A DNA stretch of 51,251 nucleotides from Acinetobacter bereziniae (GTDB lineage: Bacteria; Pseudomonadota; Gammaproteobacteria; Pseudomonadales; Moraxellaceae): assembly GCA_009912575.1 (NCBI GenBank), contig WNDP01000012.1, positions 1 through 51,251 of the forward strand, read 5' to 3'. The notes under the pieces are model-generated. The model saw only the letters and a program-made list of their open reading frames with translations, made no database searches and was not told the origin of the DNA. Position 1 is the first letter of the stretch; every line of letters starts with the position of its first letter. Both the position numbers and the translations under genes were made by a program. Positions 46,401 through 51,251 of the stretch are shown here, in pieces.

Positions 46401-47897
46401 CTATTGACTTGATATTAAACGCTCACGAATTTCATTCAATGCGCATTCTTGAATCAATTGACCATTCTCAAACACCGTGTCTAACTCGCCTTGTTGTTCT
46501 TGCTCAGGCGATTGTTGATCGAACAATACAAAGCCTGTTTCGGATTTTTCAACACGAAGTAGACCTTTAGCTGACTTTTTAATCCCAGAATCTGTTGCAG
46601 GATCTTTAAACAATTCACAAGAAACACCATTCACTTGTCCCCATGTTGCTTTCACTGCAAAGCCAAAAGTATCTCGGGTTAAATAGTTATACGTATAACT
46701 ACCAATTCCAAACACAAGATTATTTGAAGCAAAGCCTTTGGCTTCTAATCCTTGCAGAATTTTTAAAGCGCGTTCTAAGGTGATCGAATCACCATAAATC
46801 AGACCAACACGTTCATTGAGCACTTTATAACCTAGGTCTGTTTCAGTACCTCCAAAGATTTCCCATAAACATTCCACAGCACCTTTATAGACAGGGCTAC
46901 CAACTTGTGCCTCAGGGTCACCACATATGATTTTTACAGGATCTCCAGAGTCAGGTCGGAAAACCAGTTTGGCAAGACCTAGAGCATTCGGCTGGCGAGC
47001 AAGAATTTCATCTTTTAATTCAACAGTGAATTCCGTAATGACTCGCCAAAAGTCCCAAGTATCGGACACAATACTGACCACACCAGATGGATAAAGTTAA
47101 GTGATCAAACGTTTGAATGTTCCAATTTCATTATCTTCACTGCCCATACACATCACACTGTGTTCTGTGGCAGGAACAGAAACACCGACAATACCGTCTG
47201 CATTGTAATATTCTTCGGCATAATCAATCGCTGAGACGGCATCTGTACCAATAAAACTGGTTAAGTGACCAACACCATTCTGTGTTGCATCATAGATTCC
47301 ACTCATTCCACGACTACTAAAATCATGTCCTTGAACTGGAACAAAATCTAAAGGTGCGCCAGTTTTGATGGCATACTGTGTCAGTAAGCGTTTGTATTCA
47401 AATGCAATAGTTGCAGTGGTACAGCTTTTCCATAATTCTGCACTGAGTACAGTTTCCAAGTAATTGGTTAACCAAAAGAACTCAGGTAAGGTATTTACAA
47501 TAGTCAGTACAGGAACTTTCATGTTCACCCGACTGCCTTCTGCTAAGGCTTTGATTCGAATTGGTAAATAGCCTAAGTCATACAAGGCTTCAATGTGATC
47601 GACTGGAATCGCTCCTTCACCTAAGGCATTGTCCATTCGACGCTTATAAGCGGCGATCACTTTGTTTTTATCTTGTTGGAAAAAGCCTTCATTCCATGTT
47701 TCGATTAAAAAATGTTTGATAAAACCTTGTAAACCAAAGAACACGATCTTATCGTCAAAATCAGGCAGCATTTGAGCTAAACGTGAAGAACGTGGTGTAA
47801 AATTGGCATAAACATACTCAGTACCTGCAGGGTATTGGCGTCTGTGATCTGCTTTATAAAAATCGATAGCATTCAGTGGATTAATTTTTAAGCTCAT
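46401..47897 (-). pseudogene. nadV: Nicotinamide phosphoribosyltransferase NadV, interrupted by an in-frame stop
   Basis: The full frame would give a protein of about 498 residues, the normal NAMPT/NadV length, which makes NMN from nicotinamide and PRPP. The first part has INPLNAIDFYKADHRRQYP, ANFTPRSSRL, VQGHDFSSRGMSGIYDATQN and EDNEIGTFKRLIT. TAA at 47097-47099 (minus strand) then stops it; the same frame continues LYPSGVVSIVSDTWDFWRVI, VFRPDSGDPVKIICGDP, GLIYGDSITLERALKIL. A single base change from GAA (Glu) to TAA explains it. The stop removes the nucleotide-binding RPDSGD region, so the enzyme is predicted inactive unless read through. An AGGAG ribosome binding site is present. It is second in an operon with prs. 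Confidence 0.85.
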
Positions 47898-47943
47898 TAT
47901 TGTTCTCCTAGATGATTAAAATTAGACAGTTAAAATTTGATAA

Positions 47944-48837
47944 TTACAATGTATTGAAACGGCTGAATTTAATAACGTTGAGTTTTGGATTTTCAGTTTG
48001 AGGGAAGCTGTTTGTAGTAAAAATCTGATCGACTAAACCATCGAATACTTGTAAGCCCTTACTAAAAATGCCGTGTGTAACGTATAAAATCACATGCTCA
48101 CAATTTAATTTTTTTAACTCTTGCGCAATGCCGATAAACGTTGCACCACCATCACAGATATCGTCAGTAATGACTGCTGTTTTATCTGTTAAATCTTGTG
48201 CATTGACCTGAGCATTTTGGATTTTTCCAGTGACAGGATCACGTCGTTTTTCACAAAAAACCACATCAATGTCACGATCACGAAATGTGTTTACAGCATT
48301 GGCAATTGCTTGTGTCCGTTTTTTTGCACCAGTATCTGGGCAGACTAAAACAGTTTCCTTAGCTGTTAAAAGTGTGTGTAGCTTTTTATTTTTTAAAATT
48401 ATTTCACTAGGTTGGACATTTTTAATGTCAAAAAAGTGTGTATTTTCATGCAAAAGTTTTTCTGTCACATCACTATGAGCATCCCAGACCTTGATTGATT
48501 TGCGTTGCTGCGGAAACTTTTCATTGTTGATATTTAACAGCTTTGTCATAACTTCTAATAAAAAAGCTTGTCCAGTTGCACAAATGCGATCTTGGCGTGC
48601 ATAGGGAAAATAAGGGATTTCTAAATCAATTTCTAAACCTTGATTGAGCAATACATTTTCCAGCAATAAGTAATCCATGAGATCTTGGCTATTGGCAATT
48701 TTTGCTTGAATTTGAATTTTACCTTTCAAGGAATCTAAAATTTCTGCCGAGATTTGAATATGTCTTTCACCACCCGCAAACTGGATCATCTGTACAGGGA
48801 TCAGGTTTTGTTTTGAATCTAGAAGTTGAATAGACAT
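47944..48837 (-). CDS. prs: Ribose-phosphate pyrophosphokinase, NadV-associated type
   Basis: The 297-aa enzyme makes PRPP from ribose 5-phosphate and ATP. Visible parts are the N-terminal half IQFAGGERHIQISAEILDSL, DLEIPYFPYARQDRICATGQ, WDAHSDVTEKLL, VLVCPDTGAKKRT, and the PRPP loop AVITDDICDGGATFIGIAQE. It is shorter and more divergent than housekeeping Prs (about 315 aa) and probably a second, salvage-linked copy. I chose ATG 48837 (MSIQLLD), preceded by GAGAG; an ATG at 48852 overlaps an operator-like sequence and has no binding site. It lies first in the operon and would supply the PRPP used by NadV. Confidence 0.88.
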   Translation of the reverse strand: MSIQLLDSKQNLIPVQMIQFAGGERHIQISAEILDSLKGKIQIQAKIANSQDLMDYLLLENVLLNQGLEIDLEIPYFPYARQDRICATGQAFLLEVMTKLLNINNEKFPQQRKSIKVWDAHSDVTEKLLHENTHFFDIKNVQPSEIILKNKKLHTLLTAKETVLVCPDTGAKKRTQAIANAVNTFRDRDIDVVFCEKRRDPVTGKIQNAQVNAQDLTDKTAVITDDICDGGATFIGIAQELKKLNCEHVILYVTHGIFSKGLQVFDGLVDQIFTTNSFPQTENPKLNVIKFSRFNTL

Positions 48838-48851
48838 GATGTTGACTCTCA

Positions 48852-48872
48852 TATAGTGGCTTATTGCCTATA
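48852..48872. promoter_or_regulatory. Degenerate second operator-like site before prs
   Basis: TATAGTGGC-TTATT-GCCTATA keeps one complete half site and the 5-base spacer of the main palindrome but misses two bases in the other arm. It starts 25 bp from the main site. Confidence 0.4.
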
Positions 48873-48876
48873 CATA

Positions 48877-48899
48877 TATAGTGTCATAAAGACACTATA
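48877..48899. promoter_or_regulatory. Probable NrtR operator before prs-nadV
   Basis: TATAGTGTC-ATAAA-GACACTATA is a perfect inverted repeat with 9-bp arms and a 5-base spacer. It lies 39 bp before the chosen prs start. NrtR sites described in several bacteria share TAGT...ACTA arms, and nrtR lies in this cluster. The link to NrtR is inference. Confidence 0.65.
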
Positions 48900-49410
48900 A
48901 TTAACAATGGTCATTTACAAAAGATTACAAAGTGGGAGAGGTAGGGTGTTATTGATAAATAATTTTTTAAATGATTGTTATTGATATGAATCTTTTAAAA
49001 CTTGATGATGCTATATGGTGCGAATTATTGGTGTTAATCAAATCGCGCTTAAATCATCGATGACTTATTTGAGCTTGAATATTTATTTAAATCTACAAAA
49101 GAGGAGCAACAATAAATTCAATAATATGGAATTTTGAGTTTTTTGTTCAATGTATTGAACAATATTTTTTTAAAGTGCATAAAAACTCAAATCAATCCTG
49201 ATTTTTACGATGTTATAAAATGAAAACTTGCCTCAAACAGTTGTGAAAGATGTTCTTGAACATGACATTTCATTAAGAATTTTATAGTCAATTCAAGCAA
49301 TTCACATGAATGTCATCATGTCGTAAGTAAAAATGCAAAGATGATGATTTAATGCATGTAGTGAGTTGATAACGACGTCAAATATTTAAACATAATTTCT
49401 AAATGACATA
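48900..49410. other. Intergenic region between prs and the nitroreductase gene
   Basis: About 510 AT-rich bases. Around 48972-49110 two short overlapping frames (MIVIDMNLLKLDDAIWCELL and DDLFELEYLFKSTKEEQQ) look slightly protein-like and could be a gene relic, but neither is convincing. A palindrome, TTGTTCAAT-GT-ATTGAACAA (49143-49162), followed by a T run, could be a terminator or an operator. The prs-nadV promoter must lie at the left end. Confidence 0.45.
49143..49162 (+). repeat. AT-rich palindrome with T run
   Basis: Arms of nine bases around GT, followed by TATTTTTTTT. It has few GC pairs, so it is a weak terminator at best; no gene is assigned to it. Confidence 0.4.
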
Positions 49411-50115
49411 TCAATCGAGAAATACACTAAATTGCTCAACAGGCTCTCGTGGAGTAATAAATGTATTGACGATATGGTTAGGGTCAGCATAACCAAGTAC
49501 AACAGCACACACTAATTCTTGATCATCGTCAGCACCAAGAATCTCTAGCACAAGTTCTTGAAAAGGATTCCAAGCGGCCTGTGGACAACTGTCGATTCCT
49601 CTGGCTTTAGCTGCAATCATAACATTTTGAACCATCATCGAAATGTCCATTTTTGAGCCAACTTGCATGATTTTGTTGACAGTAAAATATAAAATGACAG
49701 GTGCATCAAAGAGTTGATAATTTCTTAAATGCTGTGCAGCGATTTTTTCTTTATCTGCTTTTTGAATATTTAAAAGACCATAAAGTTCCCATCCATTTTC
49801 ACGTCGGCGATCAATAAAAGGGGAAATCCAGGTAGAAGGGTAATACGCGAAAGGTGCTGTATATCGTTGAGCAAGCTCAGGCTGCTTTATGATCTCAACT
49901 TGAAGTGCACAGACACGATCAATTAATTCTTGGCGTTTTTTTCCTGATACCACAAAAACTTTCCAAGGTTGGGTATTACTTCCTGATGGAGCACGGCAAG
50001 CAACATTTAAAATATCTTTGATAAGCTGAGTATCGAGAGGTTGATCAAGAAAAGCACGTACTGAATGACGACTTGTTATGGCCAGATCGACAGCTTGAAC
50101 GTGTTCAATATTCAT
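49411..50115 (-). CDS. Nitroreductase family protein
   Basis: The 234-aa FMN-dependent enzyme belongs to the NfsB/PnbA-like nitroreductases: SRHSVRAFLDQPLDTQLIKD, APSGSNTQPWKVFVVSG (FMN binding), KMDISMMVQNVMIAAKARGI, CPQAAWNPFQELVLEILG and VCAVVLGYADPNHIVNTF. Such enzymes reduce nitroaromatics or quinones with NAD(P)H. TTGAGGAAAA provides the ribosome binding site. A palindrome 41 bp upstream suggests a dedicated repressor, which is not next to it here. Confidence 0.88.
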   Translation of the reverse strand: MNIEHVQAVDLAITSRHSVRAFLDQPLDTQLIKDILNVACRAPSGSNTQPWKVFVVSGKKRQELIDRVCALQVEIIKQPELAQRYTAPFAYYPSTWISPFIDRRRENGWELYGLLNIQKADKEKIAAQHLRNYQLFDAPVILYFTVNKIMQVGSKMDISMMVQNVMIAAKARGIDSCPQAAWNPFQELVLEILGADDDQELVCAVVLGYADPNHIVNTFITPREPVEQFSVFLD

Positions 50116-50155
50116 CTATTTTCCTCAATCAGCTTGGTTTTCCATCAAATAAACT

Positions 50156-50174
50156 ATATACGATAGTCGTATAT
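50156..50174. promoter_or_regulatory. Operator-like palindrome before the nitroreductase gene
   Basis: ATATACGA-TAG-TCGTATAT is a perfect inverted repeat with 8-bp arms and a 3-base spacer, 41 bp upstream of the ATG. The pattern suits a TetR- or MarR-family repressor; the regulator is unknown. Confidence 0.6.
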
Positions 50175-50535
50175 GCAGGAGATCAATTTTCTAAAAAAAT
50201 CGCTAAGCCCCCGATTATATAATAATTATAGAAATGTTAATCTGAAAAAAGAATTGAAATCAAAGTCTTATTCGGTAAAACTGATTTTAAATAAGGGGTT
50301 GAGTTAGGCTAGATTATAACAGTGTAAGAATTATACACAAATTGCTACTTTTGGGTTTTAACTTAGTTTCAACGCTTTCATAATTTAATAGCAAGCATAT
50401 ATGTGCAATGTTTTTTTAATGTGGTGTTTGAGTGACTACTGAAGAAAACAAAAAAAATTGATTTTTTAGCAAAGTTTTGGGGTTAAAAGGTCAAATTGTA
50501 CGGATGCACATCATAAATAAGGCTAGGAGTATTTC
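50175..50535. other. Upstream region of the DcaP-like porin gene
   Basis: No gene is seen in this 360-bp AT-rich stretch. The last bases hold a strong AGGAG ribosome binding site (50525-50529). No well-spaced -35/-10 pair could be identified. Confidence 0.5.
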
Positions 50536-51251
50536 ATGAGTCTATTCACAAATCGTAAGTCATTTATTGTCAAGAGCTTAGCATTAACAGTCACAGCTTT
50601 GATGGTAAATACAGCTCAAGCTGCTACTGACAGCCAAGAGATTCAACAATTACGCAATGAAGTTCAAGAATTAAAAGCATTGCTTCAACAACAGCAACAA
50701 CAAGTTCGTTTGGTCGAATCTAAAGTTGAATCTGCTCCTGCATCTTCTTCTGCTGGTTTAAAATCAAAATCAGGTGCTGACATTAACATTTACGGTTTTG
50801 TACGTGGTGATGCGAACTATATCATTGAAGGTGCGGATGACGACTTCAACAAAGTAAATGCAACGACAGGTGAAGCAAAAGATAAATTACGTGCTACAGC
50901 GAAAACTACACGTATCGGTTTAGACTTCAACACGCCTGTTGGTGATGCAAAAGTTGGTGGTAAAGTTGAAGTTGACTTTGCCGGTAACGGTGTCAATGAA
51001 AACCTGCGTATTCGTCATGCTTACTTGACATATAACAACTGGTTATTCGGTCAAACAACGTCTAACTTCTTGTCTAGTCATGCACCAGAAATGATTGACT
51101 TTGCAACTAACCCTGGTGGTGGTACTACACGTATTCCGCAAGTTCGTTATGCATATAACTTAGCGCCAACAACAAAATTATTGGTTGCTGCTGAAGAAGG
51201 TAACAGTACGGGTGTAACGGGTACTGCGATTAAATACAGTCTTCCTGTATT
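50536..51251 (+). CDS. DcaP-like trimeric porin, N-terminal part
   Basis: The gene runs off the end of the window after about 238 codons. A signal peptide (MSLFTNRKSFIVKSLALTVT to about QAA) is followed by a coiled coil with a Gln run (IQQLRNEVQELKALLQQQQQ), the N-terminal element seen in DcaP. The beta-barrel begins at INIYGFVRGDANYIIEG and continues RIGLDFNTPVGDAKVGGKVE, LRIRHAYLTYNNWLFGQTTS. DcaP forms trimers that take up dicarboxylates such as phthalates and some beta-lactamase inhibitors; the substrate of this copy is not known. Codon use is strongly biased, suggesting high expression. Confidence 0.92.
   Translation, partial: MSLFTNRKSFIVKSLALTVTALMVNTAQAATDSQEIQQLRNEVQELKALLQQQQQQVRLVESKVESAPASSSAGLKSKSGADINIYGFVRGDANYIIEGADDDFNKVNATTGEAKDKLRATAKTTRIGLDFNTPVGDAKVGGKVEVDFAGNGVNENLRIRHAYLTYNNWLFGQTTSNFLSSHAPEMIDFATNPGGGTTRIPQVRYAYNLAPTTKLLVAAEEGNSTGVTGTAIKYSLPV

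Noticed and set aside
44242-48852. nadV-prs as a phage-type NAD reconstitution (anti-defence) module
   Set aside because: Phages do carry NadV and Prs, but the presence of NrtR and chromosomal neighbours, and the absence of phage genes, favour an ordinary salvage operon.

Overview
The window is a stretch of chromosome from a gammaproteobacterium of the genus Acinetobacter. Support comes from the AT-rich base composition, a DcaP-type porin with an N-terminal coiled coil, the large (Pseudomonas/Acinetobacter-type) isocitrate lyase, a PA4642-family protein, the pilT-pilU pair, divergent bamE/fur, and an NrtR-nadV-prs group for nicotinamide salvage. No tRNA, rRNA, CRISPR array, prophage or intact insertion sequence was seen. 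Genus is an inference from gene content; species is not assigned.

Layout. 1-5.1 kb: 3' end of cysN, a small lipoprotein, a DUF2239 gene behind two operator-like palindromes, a FadL-type outer-membrane protein and a quinone oxidoreductase. 5.2-12 kb: an MDR-family oxidoreductase, an unrecognised cytosolic protein, a citrate-type transporter, a CNNM/CorC membrane protein and a LysR regulator. 12-18.6 kb: isocitrate lyase (aceA), a PA4642-like gene, the minCDE operon, and a two-gene operon of an acyltransferase and a pore-less voltage-sensor-like membrane protein. 18.8-27 kb: OmpA-like lipoprotein, rep, dut, algC-type phosphomannomutase, argB, a frameshifted OlsB-like acyltransferase and a class II glutamine amidotransferase. 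27-34.9 kb: bacteriohemerythrin, an NSS-like membrane protein, rnfH, bamE, fur, pilU (frameshifted), pilT, a possible 49-aa gene, yggS and uppP. 35-42.3 kb: two tandem paralogous lipoproteins, a small exported protein and sbcDC. 42.5-51.2 kb: a VOC protein, a gene with tandem UBA-like segments, a gene overlapping nrtR, a broken lipoprotein gene, nadV with an in-frame stop, prs behind a strong palindrome, a nitroreductase and the start of a DcaP-like porin.

How the genes work together. Most of the window is housekeeping: division-site placement (min), DNA repair and replication restart (rep, sbcCD, dut), envelope assembly (bamE, uppP, acyltransferase, algC), twitching motility retraction (pilT/pilU), iron control (fur) and acetate/fatty-acid use (fadL-like protein, aceA). 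The 44-49 kb region is the most coherent accessory unit: NrtR is a Nudix-derived repressor of NAD genes, Prs makes PRPP and NadV would use it to convert nicotinamide to NMN. The 23-bp palindrome in front of prs is the probable NrtR operator.

Most notable points: (1) four interrupted genes in 51 kb (OlsB-like, pilU, a lipoprotein, nadV), which is either real decay or sequence error; (2) a voltage-sensor-like protein without a pore whose S4 arginine ladder is written by a perfect 3 x 9-bp tandem repeat; (3) tandem paralogous lipoproteins of unknown role; (4) a protein with two UBA/TS-N-like segments; (5) operator-like palindromes before the DUF2239, prs and nitroreductase genes. All family assignments were made by reading the sequence, with no database search.
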